37,629 bases of DNA, taken from Nevskia soli DSM 19509. GTDB lineage: Bacteria; Pseudomonadota; Gammaproteobacteria; Nevskiales; Nevskiaceae. The notes below the pieces were generated by a model. It searched no databases. It saw nothing but the letters and a program-made list of their open reading frames with translations, and was not told where the DNA came from. Location: positions 1-37,629 of the forward strand of contig NZ_JONR01000044.1 in the NCBI RefSeq assembly GCF_000711955.1, read 5' to 3'. Below are positions 25,649 through 34,167 of this stretch, in pieces (positions within the stretch are counted from its first letter, which is position 1; every line of letters begins with the position of its first letter). Position numbers and translations under genes: made by a program.

Positions 25649-25662
25649 TTGATACAGATCAA
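25649..25662 (+). promoter_or_regulatory. FNR/ANR-type box, perfect, for the CBS-BON unit
   Basis: TTGATACAGATCAA, identical to the box at 20658-20671. GATTCT (25685-25690) is at the 22-nt spacing; start near 25697, leader about 52 nt containing GGAGGA before ATG 25749. Confidence 0.75.
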
Positions 25663-25748
25663 TGTAGGCAAATGGCTATGGGTGGATTCTCAACAATCAA
25701 GGGGTTTTTGGTGTTTGTACTGAACACCTTTCTAACGGAGGAATATCC

Positions 25749-26198
25749 ATGCGTGTAGGAGAATGTTGCAACACGAGCGTGGTCATCGCGCAGCGCAGTA
25801 CCAGCATTGTGGAAGCGGCGCAGCTGATGCGTGAATTCCACGTGGGAGCACTTGTCGTGGTCGATCCGGATGGCGGGACGGCAAGGCCGGTGGGAATGGT
25901 CACTGATCGGGATCTGGTGGTCGAAATTCTGGCGGAGGAAGCGCCTGCGAGTGGGATTACGGTCGGTGACATCATGAGTTCCGACCTCGTTACAGCGGGC
26001 TGGGACGATGAGTTGCTGGATACCCTTGACCGTATGCGCAGCGAAGGTGTACGCCGCATTCCGGTGGTCGGTGCGACCGGCGCGCTTATGGGAATTTTGG
26101 CAGCGGATGATGTTCTCGATCTGTTGGCAGAAGCCGTTGGGCGCGTGCCACAACTGGTGCGCCATCAACAGAACATCGAAGCGCAGCGGCGTACGTAA
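25749..26198 (+). CDS. Two-CBS-domain protein
   Basis: This 149-residue cytoplasmic protein consists almost wholly of a CBS pair: the first repeat (about 8-62) ends GMVTDRDLVVEIL, the second (about 72-128) has RIPVVGATGALMGILAADDVLDLL. CBS pairs bind adenine nucleotides (AMP, ATP, NADH or SAM) and act as energy sensors; stand-alone versions regulate partner proteins. A strong GGAGGA precedes the ATG by six bases. The perfect FNR-type box upstream and the BON gene 33 bp downstream suggest a two-gene stress unit. The nucleotide bound cannot be told from sequence. Confidence 0.93.
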   Translation: MRVGECCNTSVVIAQRSTSIVEAAQLMREFHVGALVVVDPDGGTARPVGMVTDRDLVVEILAEEAPASGITVGDIMSSDLVTAGWDDELLDTLDRMRSEGVRRIPVVGATGALMGILAADDVLDLLAEAVGRVPQLVRHQQNIEAQRRT

Positions 26199-26231
26199 AA
26201 CACCGCGATTCAATCCAAGGAGAAATGCGAT

Positions 26232-26882
26232 ATGAAAACCGATGTGCAATTGAAGAAGGATGTGGAAACCGAGCTGGATTGGGATCCGGAGGTCGAGTCC
26301 GCCAGTATCGGCGTCGAGGTCAGGAACGGCATCGTCACCCTGGCCGGGCACCTGCACAGCTATCCGGAGAAGCTGGCCGCTGAAAGGGCCGCACAGCGTG
26401 TCGCCGGGGTCAAGGGGGTGGCGGTGGAGATCGACGTCAAGCTGCCGGGCTCGAGTCACCGCACCGACGGCGATATCGCACAGGCGGCCACTGACGCCCT
26501 GCGCTGGAACGCCTCCATCCCGTACGAGTTGATCAAGGTGAAGGTGGATGGTGGCTGGATCACGCTATCCGGGGACGTGGACTGGAACTATCAGCGCACC
26601 AATGCTGAAACGGCGGTGCGGAGCCTGATCGGGGTTAAGGGCGTGATCAATCTGATCCAGCTCAAACAGAAGGTGTCGCCGGCCAATGTGAAGACCAAGA
26701 TTGAAGCCGCCCTGCAACGCGCGGCACATTTCGACGTGAAGGGAATCAAGGTTCTGGTAGACCACAGCACAGTGACGCTAGAAGGAAAGGTGCATTCCCT
26801 GGCGGAGCACCGGCTGGTGAAGAACGCCACCTGGGCGGCTCCAGGCGTGCTGCAGGTGGTGGACCATCTGATGATCGGATAA
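26232..26882 (+). CDS. Triple BON-domain protein
   Basis: This 216-residue protein has three BON domains (about 1-70, 78-145, 148-216), each with a helix-strand pattern and the conserved glycine motifs: NGIVTLAGHLHSY, GGWITLSGDVDWNYQ and HSTVTLEGKVHSL. There is no signal peptide or lipobox, so unlike OsmY it should stay in the cytoplasm. BON domains bind phospholipid or other hydrophobic ligands and appear in osmotic and envelope stress proteins. AAGGAG lies nine bases ahead of the ATG. It is cotranscribed with the CBS gene and followed by an intrinsic terminator. Confidence 0.92.
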   Translation: MKTDVQLKKDVETELDWDPEVESASIGVEVRNGIVTLAGHLHSYPEKLAAERAAQRVAGVKGVAVEIDVKLPGSSHRTDGDIAQAATDALRWNASIPYELIKVKVDGGWITLSGDVDWNYQRTNAETAVRSLIGVKGVINLIQLKQKVSPANVKTKIEAALQRAAHFDVKGIKVLVDHSTVTLEGKVHSLAEHRLVKNATWAAPGVLQVVDHLMIG

Positions 26883-26890
26883 AGAATACG

Positions 26891-26923
26891 CCCTCGCTGG
26901 CTTCTTGCAGGACAGCGAGGGCT
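26891..26923 (+). terminator. Intrinsic terminator after CBS-BON
   Basis: GCCCTCGCTG and CAGCGAGGGC form a perfect 10-bp stem with a 13-nt loop, eight bases after the BON stop, followed by TTTCG. The T-run is short but the stem is strong. It also marks the downstream limit of the FNR-box region. Confidence 0.8.
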
Positions 26924-27057
26924 TTCGCCAAAGATGAAGCGGAAAAGCCCGTGTGTGGTTTGAAAAAGCCGGATACGCTTGCAATTATGGCAAGGCATAG
27001 GGGCCTTTGAGCCTCGCCTGCTAGCCCGCTTTCTGTCAAACGCGAGGTTACGCCGCT

Positions 27058-27360
27058 CTATTCGACGCGAGCGGTCTCAGGCGAAACGAGCCCCAGCGGG
27101 CGCAGGAGGCGCAACGCCACACACTTTCGATTTACTCGAACAACGCAACCCATAATCGGCCTGCGGACGCCGCCGTGCAGAATCAGCATTCCGCTGAACT
27201 TGTCTCCTACGGCGAACGGTGACTTGCTGGGCGCTGCAAAACTCAGGCCCGTTTTGCTCATGTCCAGCACGTTAAAGACCTTGCCGGAGTGGGCAATTGC
27301 CGGCCTTGAACTTGGCGGGAAACTCGTGCGGCTGTCAGTTCTTCGCTCTGTAGCTGTCAT
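27058..27360 (-). CDS. PilZ-domain c-di-GMP-binding protein
   Basis: This 100-residue stand-alone PilZ domain has both ligand motifs intact: RxxxR as R7-TDS-R11 and DxSxxG as D33-MSKT-G38, followed by the beta-barrel (FAVGDKFSGMLIL, then a GCVVRVNRKCVALRL strand). Such proteins bind cyclic di-GMP and relay it to motility, polysaccharide or secretion targets by protein contact. AGGA precedes the ATG by five bases. Its upstream neighbour on the same strand is the unrecognised 112-aa gene, 58 bp away. No FNR-type box is nearby. Confidence 0.88.
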   Translation of the reverse strand: MTATERRTDSRTSFPPSSRPAIAHSGKVFNVLDMSKTGLSFAAPSKSPFAVGDKFSGMLILHGGVRRPIMGCVVRVNRKCVALRLLRPLGLVSPETARVE

Positions 27361-27418
27361 GGCGTCCTATAATAATTGTGGCGAAATGCGGCGCTACGAG
27401 GCGAAGACATCTTCAGAT

Positions 27419-27757
27419 TCAGAAAATGGATTCTTTGCGCCGCTCAACCCCGGAAACTCCGTAGCGGCGCCTCTTGCCGACTCGATTCAATGTTGCCAAT
27501 TCGTTGAGAGCCAGTGGCTGCATTAGGGGTTGGCGCCGCAGGATGGTTACCACGCACTCGGTACGCTCGTCTCGAAGGGAAACATAACGTTCGTCGCGCA
27601 GCGTGTTCAGACCGTCAATGAGATCGCTGTCGCGCAAGCCAGTGCCCATCCATTCGAGGCGCAGGTGATCCAAGGTAATGCAACTACCTATGCGGAGGCG
27701 TCGTTCCCGTAGGATCCGGTGTATCGCCTGTTTGATGGTTGAGGGGGCGATTTGCAT
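27419..27757 (-). CDS. Unrecognised 112-aa protein
   Basis: I do not recognise this protein. From ATG 27757 (GGAG seven bases ahead) it gives 112 residues: an N-terminal helical part (MQIAPSTIKQAIHRILRERR), a segment that could form a winged-helix-like fold (LRLEWMGTGLRDSDLIDGLN, then RDERYVSLRDE with TECVVTIL), and a basic tail. No signal or membrane segment is present. The frame is open further upstream to 27931, but only the 27757 start has a ribosome-binding site. A DNA-binding role is possible but unproven. The 201-bp gap up to the methyltransferase stop shows nothing else. Confidence 0.6.
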   Translation of the reverse strand: MQIAPSTIKQAIHRILRERRLRIGSCITLDHLRLEWMGTGLRDSDLIDGLNTLRDERYVSLRDERTECVVTILRRQPLMQPLALNELATLNRVGKRRRYGVSGVERRKESIF

Positions 27758-27958
27758 GAGATTCTCCGCGATGCCTGTTGTCGGGATGTGGCCCGCAAAA
27801 TATGAGGAACGCATGTTCGATCGTCGCCGATCGTGTTTATTTATGTAAGCCCCGGAGTTCATGAAGGTAATGGCATCAAGGCTCGGCCTGATTGTCCAGG
27901 ATGAAGCGGTGGATGAACCAACGCGCAACACGCATGATACAGAGGGAATGTTGCCGGG

Positions 27959-28786
27959 TCAGGATTTGCGCGCAAGAAAGTGAAACCATGCCGTACGACT
28001 TGTATCGCCGCGCTGAGAGGTGAATTGTTCACCGAGATCGCCGTAAATTTCGGGATCCGGCCGAAAACCCACTGCCGCAAGCTGCTCGCACTGCCTTTCC
28101 AGGGTAATGTAGTGAATAAGGATGCCGTGGTTATGCGCTGCCGCGTTCATGATCGAATAGCCTTCGGCGCGCAGGTTCAGGCGGGAATACCGCCGGTAGT
28201 TGGCGATGGTGCGGAGGCTGCGCGCCAAGGCGCGAATGAGCCGCCAGGCCAGCTTGAAGGGATTTCGCGTCGGATACACGCCAAGCTGAAAGCGCTCGCC
28301 GTGGCACGGCCCCAGTTTGTTGTGAGTGGAGAACAGAAGCACTCCATCCTTTCTCAACACGCGATGCGCCTCGCGCAGGATTCGCATGCGGTCGTCGGGA
28401 TTGACGGCATCGATGCCGTTGAAGCTGAATACCACCAGCGCGAAAGACTGGTCGGCGAATGCGGAGAGATCACGCGCGTCGCCGCATCGTACATCGACGT
28501 CCGGAAATCGCTCCTTGCATGCGGCGACCAACTCCGGGGTATAGTCGATTGCGATGTAATCGGAGCTGATCGCGCGCAACAAGGGAACCGTTCGCCCGCC
28601 GCCGACACCAAGATCGAGAATCGGCAATCCCGTGGTCTCTGCCGCGATGCGTTCCAAGGCGGCACGCTCGCCCGCGTCGGTCCAGCCCTCAAGTTTCGCG
28701 AACCATTGCACCGAGTCCGGCGTGCGCCATGCATCGCGATTGATGCGATCCATCAGTATTGCCGCGGGCTGGATAGTTTCGGTCAT
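27959..28786 (-). CDS. Class I SAM-dependent methyltransferase
   Basis: This 275-residue protein has motif I as PILDLGVGGGRTVPLL (about 55-70), an acidic end of strand two (YIAIDYT), the DARDLSAF motif II region and LREAHRVLRKDGVLLFSTHN, typical of Methyltransf_11/25 small-molecule methylases. A C-terminal cap (about 170-275) should bind the substrate, which is unknown. ATG 28786 is seven bases after the stop of the double hydrolase gene, so it is the last gene of the amino-acid/carrier-protein operon. Its likely role is methylation of that pathway's product, which is inference. Confidence 0.88.
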   Translation of the reverse strand: MTETIQPAAILMDRINRDAWRTPDSVQWFAKLEGWTDAGERAALERIAAETTGLPILDLGVGGGRTVPLLRAISSDYIAIDYTPELVAACKERFPDVDVRCGDARDLSAFADQSFALVVFSFNGIDAVNPDDRMRILREAHRVLRKDGVLLFSTHNKLGPCHGERFQLGVYPTRNPFKLAWRLIRALARSLRTIANYRRYSRLNLRAEGYSIMNAAAHNHGILIHYITLERQCEQLAAVGFRPDPEIYGDLGEQFTSQRGDTSRTAWFHFLARKS

Positions 28787-28793
28787 GAGGGTT

Positions 28794-30614
28794 CTAGCCG
28801 TAAAGACGAACGATGTGCTGGGTGACCAGGTCGAACAGCCGACGCTGTGCCCATAGGGGAGTAAAGGTATGATCCGCCCCATCGACGATTTTGATGCTGA
28901 AGTTGTCGTGCGTACGGAGCGCTGAGGCGTTCGCCCCGAGATGGGCCTCCATTTCGTTGAGGCCTCCGTCGTCGGCACTGTAGATCAGCAGAATATCGAC
29001 GCTGCGTCGCAAGAGGGTGCGAAATGTGCTGCGAACGTCCAAGCCTGAGGATTCGTTCTCCTCGGCGGCATCTGTGGCGAACCAGCCGGACCAGCGCAGT
29101 CCGATTCTTCGTCCTTGGGCGGCGATAACTCCGCTAATGATGCGCCGTGCACTGACACGTCCTCCAAGGAGGCGTAACCATGTGCCGAGGTGAAATACCC
29201 GGCGTCGATAGAAACTCATGGCCCTAATGGACTGCCGCGTCCGCAGCTGCAGTGAATCGCCCTCACGCCAACTGAACGTTTGCGGGTTGATGAGCACGAT
29301 GCTCATAATGTTGGAATCCGCAATCGCAGAATGAAATGCGAGATAGGCTCCGGAGCACAAGCCCACCAGAACGATCCGCTGAACAGAATATCGCTCTTGC
29401 AAGAAACGCATGGCGTCCCTGACGTCGGCAACCGAATGAATGCCGTATATGTGATTCGCACGATGCCCTTTTCCAGGCGGACTTTCACCTACGCCGCCGA
29501 TGTCCATGCGCAGGGCAACAAATCCCATCGAGGCGAGTGCGCGGGCTTGCCTGACATGCATGCGATTCGGACCGACATGGACGTTGGAGCCGACACTGAC
29601 GAAGATCACACCCGTAGCCATGCGCTTGCCGTGGAAATGGACCGGCTTGGAAACAATGCCAAATAGCGACGCGTCGGGGCCGAAGCGGACTGGCGTTTCC
29701 ATAACGTTGGCTTCGGCGCCGCGCAGGCCCGCAACCAGGCTTCGAGATGCCTCTGGTGGCTGAACGAGAGGCAGGAAGCGTGGTGCATACAGTGCTTCCA
29801 GCCAGTTGCGGATCTTCTCGAATGCCTCTGTGGGGGTGACCGAATCGAATGTATCCCGCATCATCCCTGCATAACCGGGTACAGTCATATGAGTCACGTC
29901 GCAGCCTGAACTGCGCAAGTGCCGGGCCAGCCTGTCGCTTTCCGGAATATCGTCGCGAGCCAGGAGCAGAACCCGTGCTGCCGGCGCCGTATCGCAGGTA
30001 AGCAGGCTCAACTCCTCCAGCTCGGAAACGGTAGAAGCGGATAGCAGGTATCCTGCCGCCTCTTCCGCAAAATCCATATCAGGTTGTCCGCTGGACGTTG
30101 CGGCACCGGCCTGGCTCATTGAACGAAGTGCGCGCATTTCGCGCAGGTAAAGCTGCCCACTCGCGAACGGAGACCAGGCGATGACGCTGTCTGCGATCCG
30201 GTGCGCGGCCGCTGCAGCCAAGGACAGCGTGCCTCCCATACGAAGGCCGAACAGGGCGACGTGAGTTGCACCACTGCATTGTCTTGCGTATCTGGACGCT
30301 AAGACAATGCCTTCGATCCAGGCTGGAACCCTGTGCGGATCCATGTCGCTTCCGGAGGAATTACCCGTGCCATGATGGTCGAAACGGAGAACCGCGAACC
30401 CGGCGGCGGCGAGTTGTTGTGCCAGCACGCGATAGTGCGCATGGGCACAGATCGCGTCGTAGCCGAGCGGGTTGCACATGACCACCGCGCAATCGCGCGT
30501 CGTGCCGCTGCCGCCGCCGGCAGGATGAAACCAGCCGAACAATTGGCGCCCCGTCTCTCCGAACACCACCGGAATGGCATTGCGCATTTCGACTGCGCGG
30601 CTCTGTTCTGGCAT
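28794..30614 (-). CDS. Fused double alpha/beta-hydrolase, both nucleophile Ser replaced
   Basis: This 606-residue protein has two alpha/beta-hydrolase domains in one chain (about 10-275 and 305-606). The nucleophile elbows, normally GxSxG, read GLRMG (Arg125) in the first and GLCSG (Cys420) in the second. The second keeps an Asp-like loop (YSADDGG) and a His (DGADHTF). This Arg/Cys pair matches my recollection of the two exosortase-A-associated hydrolases, which are normally separate proteins. The Cys domain could act as a thioesterase or transferase on carrier-protein thioesters; the Arg domain is probably non-catalytic. Start ATG 30614 is two bases past the GH2 stop; a longer open frame upstream overlaps that gene and is rejected. 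Confidence 0.82.
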   Translation of the reverse strand: MPEQSRAVEMRNAIPVVFGETGRQLFGWFHPAGGGSGTTRDCAVVMCNPLGYDAICAHAHYRVLAQQLAAAGFAVLRFDHHGTGNSSGSDMDPHRVPAWIEGIVLASRYARQCSGATHVALFGLRMGGTLSLAAAAAHRIADSVIAWSPFASGQLYLREMRALRSMSQAGAATSSGQPDMDFAEEAAGYLLSASTVSELEELSLLTCDTAPAARVLLLARDDIPESDRLARHLRSSGCDVTHMTVPGYAGMMRDTFDSVTPTEAFEKIRNWLEALYAPRFLPLVQPPEASRSLVAGLRGAEANVMETPVRFGPDASLFGIVSKPVHFHGKRMATGVIFVSVGSNVHVGPNRMHVRQARALASMGFVALRMDIGGVGESPPGKGHRANHIYGIHSVADVRDAMRFLQERYSVQRIVLVGLCSGAYLAFHSAIADSNIMSIVLINPQTFSWREGDSLQLRTRQSIRAMSFYRRRVFHLGTWLRLLGGRVSARRIISGVIAAQGRRIGLRWSGWFATDAAEENESSGLDVRSTFRTLLRRSVDILLIYSADDGGLNEMEAHLGANASALRTHDNFSIKIVDGADHTFTPLWAQRRLFDLVTQHIVRLYG

Positions 30615-30616
30615 AT

Positions 30617-33169
30617 TCACGCTTGAAGCTCCACCACCCGCGACAGCAGCGTCATGTGTTTCGCACAATTGAGCGCCGAAATGCTGGCCTGTAGCCTGGC
30701 GCCAGGCCGATGCTGCAGAAGCTTCAACTGCTGCGCTCCACCGGGCGCCAGATGAAAGTAGTTGTGACTCGGACGGAATCCAGGCGCATCGATGCACACT
30801 GCCTGCGCAAAGTGCCGGCTTCGAATCGTGACCTGGTAACTGCCATCGGCCTCTGCCAACGCTTCCGCCTCCAGCCCGATATCCGGCTGCACTCCGAACG
30901 CATGTCCCATTGGAAAATAGAAATCCGACCCCAGCACTTCACCGGTGTTCGCTTCACGCAACACCGCATGGACAAGGTCGTGGCCGGGCGGCCCAAAGCG
31001 GAAGGTATAGCCGGAATCGAGAAACCGTCCGAGTACGACGCTGTCGCGCAATTGCACGCCGCCGCGCGCCGGGATCACGATATCCTGGGTGCCTTCTGCT
31101 ACCTGTTGCTTGCCATGTCGGAACAGGGTCAAGGTCAAGCGCGCGGCGAGCGGATACGCACGATCGTTTACCGCATGCAGGGCTAGGCCGTTCACGCCTT
31201 CATTGATGATGAACAGTGCGACTGGCGCAAGTGCGCGCTTCAGGTAGTACCATGGAGCCTTCGGCAGGCCAGTGGAATCCACCAGTCCCCAGCCGGGTCC
31301 CGGCACAAAATCGCGGAAGAACCAGACCAGTCCCCCTGCGCAAAGCGAGCCGACGCGCCGCCATTCGCCGAAAGTTGCTGCCATGACCTCGCCGCTGGCT
31401 ACCCGGCTCAAAGCGAGGTAGCGGGCCATGTCGGCTCGTCGCAGGCGGGTCGGGTCCACCTCGAACAGCTCAGTTAGATAGTGATCGCGGACATCTTCGA
31501 AGTCCCAGCCGGCACCGGTATCGCGCGGCACGCGGGCCTTCCAGGCGGGATGGTGCACCGGGGACTCTCCGTCGCCGACCACTTGATCAATGGTTTGCGA
31601 TTCAGGCACATTGGCGAAGGCCAAGCATTCCGAGGCGAAACGCACTCCACAGCGGCGAGCATCGGTCAGCGGCTGCAAATAGGCGCCTACGCCGAAGTAG
31701 TGCGCAACGCCGGAATCCACCTGAAAGGGTAGGGTTCCACCGGCAGGGCTGGATGGCCAGTAAGGTACATCCGGCCGGATCGTCGCGCCCAAGCGCGGCA
31801 GAATCTCGCCAAACAGCTGGTTACGCCAAAGCGACCGGTCTAGACCCAGCATGGCGGCTTGCTGTTCCACTTCGCTACTGCCGCAGAGCATTGCGATGCA
31901 GGGGGAGAGTTGCGTGCGATGCAGGAACTGGCTGGCCTCGCTTTCGACCCCGCTGAGAAAGGCCTCGCTGTGGGAAGGATAGTCCATGCTGGCGAACATC
32001 CAGTCTTGCCAGACCAGGATGCCCAGTTCATCGCACAAGGCGTAAAAATGGCCGGCCTCGTAAAACATGGTGCCGCTTATGCGCAGCATATTCATGCCCG
32101 CCTCTTTGGCCAGCAGCAAGGTTTCGCGGGTTATAGCCTCGCCGGCGGTCAGCGTGAGGACGTCGGTACCCGTCCAGCAGGCACCACGGCAGAACAAGTC
32201 GACCCCGTTGACTTTCAATGCGAAGTCGTCGCCTTCGCACCGCAGTTCAAGCCGGCGAAACCCGGTTTTCCCGAAATCCAGAACCTCGCTACCGGCTCCG
32301 GTATCCACGGTGATCGCCACCGGATACAAGGTCGGCTCACCATGAGTGTGCGGCCACCAGGGTCGCACGCCGTCAAGCCGCATATCGCCCTCGATTTGCC
32401 AGATATCGCACTCGCCTCTTCGGACCCGCAAATCGACTGCATGTTCTCCAAGGTGCAGCCGCGCGCCGGCAATGCAGGCATCATCTGACCAGGTTCGCAG
32501 GCGCGCGTCGACGCGAAGTACTCCAGTGTTCCCTTCCAGATTGGCGCGCAATGCGCCTCCCGCCCACTCGAAGTGGCGGCGGGGCTGGAGACTAACCGGC
32601 CTCCACGGACCGATAGCCGGGGTCGCCGGCGCCCAGCCGGGCATGTGGCCAAGCAGGCTGGTGCGGATCCAGCGCAACTGCTGCTGCCCCACCAGCTGCG
32701 TGCGCCAGCGTGGCCGGGGCTGGCGCACACCCAGGGCTTCGTTCAAGGAAGCGAAGCGGATCAGCAAATCATTGACGGCGCGCAGGTTTGGATTCGCTTC
32801 CACTTCGTGAGCCAGGAACATGTTGCAAGACTCAAGGATGCGCACATCATTGAGCCAGACTTCAGCCAGTGTGGCCAGTCCCTCAAATACCAGTGCATGC
32901 CGGGTACCCACTTCCCTAGGCTGATAATCGAAGCGGCAGCGGTACCAGACATCCTGCGCATCAAGATTCGGAAGCCGGCAGAAATCCGCACGCCCGGCAG
33001 CGAACAAAGCGGAAAAAGCCGTTCCTGGGACCTCGGCCGGCAACCACTCAACGGGGATCGTGGCGAGGCCAGACGGATCCAGTGCGGTTCCCGGCGGCAA
33101 TATCGCCATTTCCCAGGATTCCAGGTTGATTGCGCCTTGTGTGGCGGAAGGGCTTTGGGGGATGGCCAT
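30617..33169 (-). CDS. GH2 family beta-mannosidase-like protein
   Basis: This 850-residue protein has the GH2 layout: N-terminal galactose-binding-like sandwich (VWYRCRFDYQP, LAEVWLNDVRILESCNMFLA), an Ig-like domain, a TIM barrel (about 300-620; INPQT-like end absent) and C-terminal sandwiches. Barrel landmarks are GACWTGTDVLTL, GMNMLRISG, GILVWQDWMFASMDYP, LCGSSEVEQQ (Glu433, acid/base) and RFASECLAF (Glu514, nucleophile). Beta-mannosidases normally have GNNE and SEFG here, so both glutamates remain but their surroundings diverge. There is no signal peptide, so it should be cytoplasmic. I start at ATG 33169, 14 bases after the DUF1839 stop. Inside this operon it may act on, or transfer to, a glycoside intermediate; that is inference. 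Confidence 0.85.
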   Translation of the reverse strand: MAIPQSPSATQGAINLESWEMAILPPGTALDPSGLATIPVEWLPAEVPGTAFSALFAAGRADFCRLPNLDAQDVWYRCRFDYQPREVGTRHALVFEGLATLAEVWLNDVRILESCNMFLAHEVEANPNLRAVNDLLIRFASLNEALGVRQPRPRWRTQLVGQQQLRWIRTSLLGHMPGWAPATPAIGPWRPVSLQPRRHFEWAGGALRANLEGNTGVLRVDARLRTWSDDACIAGARLHLGEHAVDLRVRRGECDIWQIEGDMRLDGVRPWWPHTHGEPTLYPVAITVDTGAGSEVLDFGKTGFRRLELRCEGDDFALKVNGVDLFCRGACWTGTDVLTLTAGEAITRETLLLAKEAGMNMLRISGTMFYEAGHFYALCDELGILVWQDWMFASMDYPSHSEAFLSGVESEASQFLHRTQLSPCIAMLCGSSEVEQQAAMLGLDRSLWRNQLFGEILPRLGATIRPDVPYWPSSPAGGTLPFQVDSGVAHYFGVGAYLQPLTDARRCGVRFASECLAFANVPESQTIDQVVGDGESPVHHPAWKARVPRDTGAGWDFEDVRDHYLTELFEVDPTRLRRADMARYLALSRVASGEVMAATFGEWRRVGSLCAGGLVWFFRDFVPGPGWGLVDSTGLPKAPWYYLKRALAPVALFIINEGVNGLALHAVNDRAYPLAARLTLTLFRHGKQQVAEGTQDIVIPARGGVQLRDSVVLGRFLDSGYTFRFGPPGHDLVHAVLREANTGEVLGSDFYFPMGHAFGVQPDIGLEAEALAEADGSYQVTIRSRHFAQAVCIDAPGFRPSHNYFHLAPGGAQQLKLLQHRPGARLQASISALNCAKHMTLLSRVVELQA

Positions 33170-33183
33170 GAGCGGACAGGTAC

Positions 33184-34167
33184 TCAGCGGTAGCAGACGT
33201 TGAGACTGTCGAAAGCCCTGTCCCAAGCCACGGCCATTTCGCCCAGAGCGGAGGAGAAATCAACCGGTTTCCGGGTGTTGACCGCGCGGGCGGCCTTCAT
33301 GATCAGCGTCTTGGCACCTTCGGAAATGTCGAGGAACGCTGCCTGCGCCGACTCCAGCCCATCCTGGCCCATTGATGTCAGCCATTGCAGGTGTCTTGCA
33401 GTCAACTCGAACCCGGACCCAAGTTGCCGCAATGTGGCAAAGGCATAACCGTGATAGAGCGCAAGCCCTTCGAGTTGCAATTGCTTCAAGTCGACAGGGA
33501 ACCGGGCAGCGAAACGCCTGACCGGATTGGTGAGCGGTGCTCGTGCCAGGTGTGCACGCAGCATATTCACCGCCAACCGGACAAGTTCCTCGGAAGACGG
33601 GCGTTCTATGCGATCCAGCCGCGCATACTCCGCAAACAACGGAAGGAACGTTGGATCATACGGGAAATCCTGGCGAAACAAATGGCTAAAATCCTCGCCA
33701 TGAAGTTCGTGGTAGCCGCCGTTGTGGAAATAGCCAAGCTTGCGACTCGCCACGTCGAGCGCGTTGATCACGATAGTGCTTTTGGTATGCTGGCGCCGAT
33801 AGTCGGAGCCCTGAGTGTCCGGCAGCCAGTAGGCGTCGGCCTCGGTGAACACCAATTTTCCTTCACTCAGGTGGTGCGTGGCATGGGTCAGGATGTCGCC
33901 GCGCCAGACATTCAGCTCGGAGACTTCAATACCGTAGAGCATGGACAAGTCACCCGGCGATGGCTTGAAGAAAGTCCACTGATCTCCCTCGAAATCAAGC
34001 TTGACGGTAAAGCCAAGCATGGCCGCTGGCTCCAGGCCGAGTGCATGTAACACTTCGATCCAGACATCCACATAACAGTTCTTTTCCGGCCATGCGCAAT
34101 CCCCGCCGTGCAGTTTGTGTACGACATGGCTTGCCGGACTCAAGGGCAGCACGCGGACGGCTCTCAT
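33184..34167 (-). CDS. DUF1839 family protein
   Basis: This 327-residue cytoplasmic protein matches DUF1839 as I remember it: CAWPEKNCYVDVWIEVLHAL near the start, then TVKLDFEGDQWTFFKPS, EADAYWLPDTQGSDYRRQH and LGYFHNGGYHELHGEDF. The Cys in ENxCYxD, the acidic residues and the His could form an active site; some cysteine peptidase-like folds accept acyl groups in this way. DUF1839 genes are found beside amino acid:[carrier protein] ligases, and a transferase role for the loaded amino acid is the obvious guess but unproven. Its ATG overlaps the ligase stop by 4 bp (ATGA), so the two are coupled. Confidence 0.85.
   Translation of the reverse strand: MRAVRVLPLSPASHVVHKLHGGDCAWPEKNCYVDVWIEVLHALGLEPAAMLGFTVKLDFEGDQWTFFKPSPGDLSMLYGIEVSELNVWRGDILTHATHHLSEGKLVFTEADAYWLPDTQGSDYRRQHTKSTIVINALDVASRKLGYFHNGGYHELHGEDFSHLFRQDFPYDPTFLPLFAEYARLDRIERPSSEELVRLAVNMLRAHLARAPLTNPVRRFAARFPVDLKQLQLEGLALYHGYAFATLRQLGSGFELTARHLQWLTSMGQDGLESAQAAFLDISEGAKTLIMKAARAVNTRKPVDFSSALGEMAVAWDRAFDSLNVCYR

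Noticed and set aside
27003..27050. Inverted repeat CCTCGC/GCGAGG after the PilZ gene
   Set aside because: Short stem, large loop and no T-run, so not a credible terminator.
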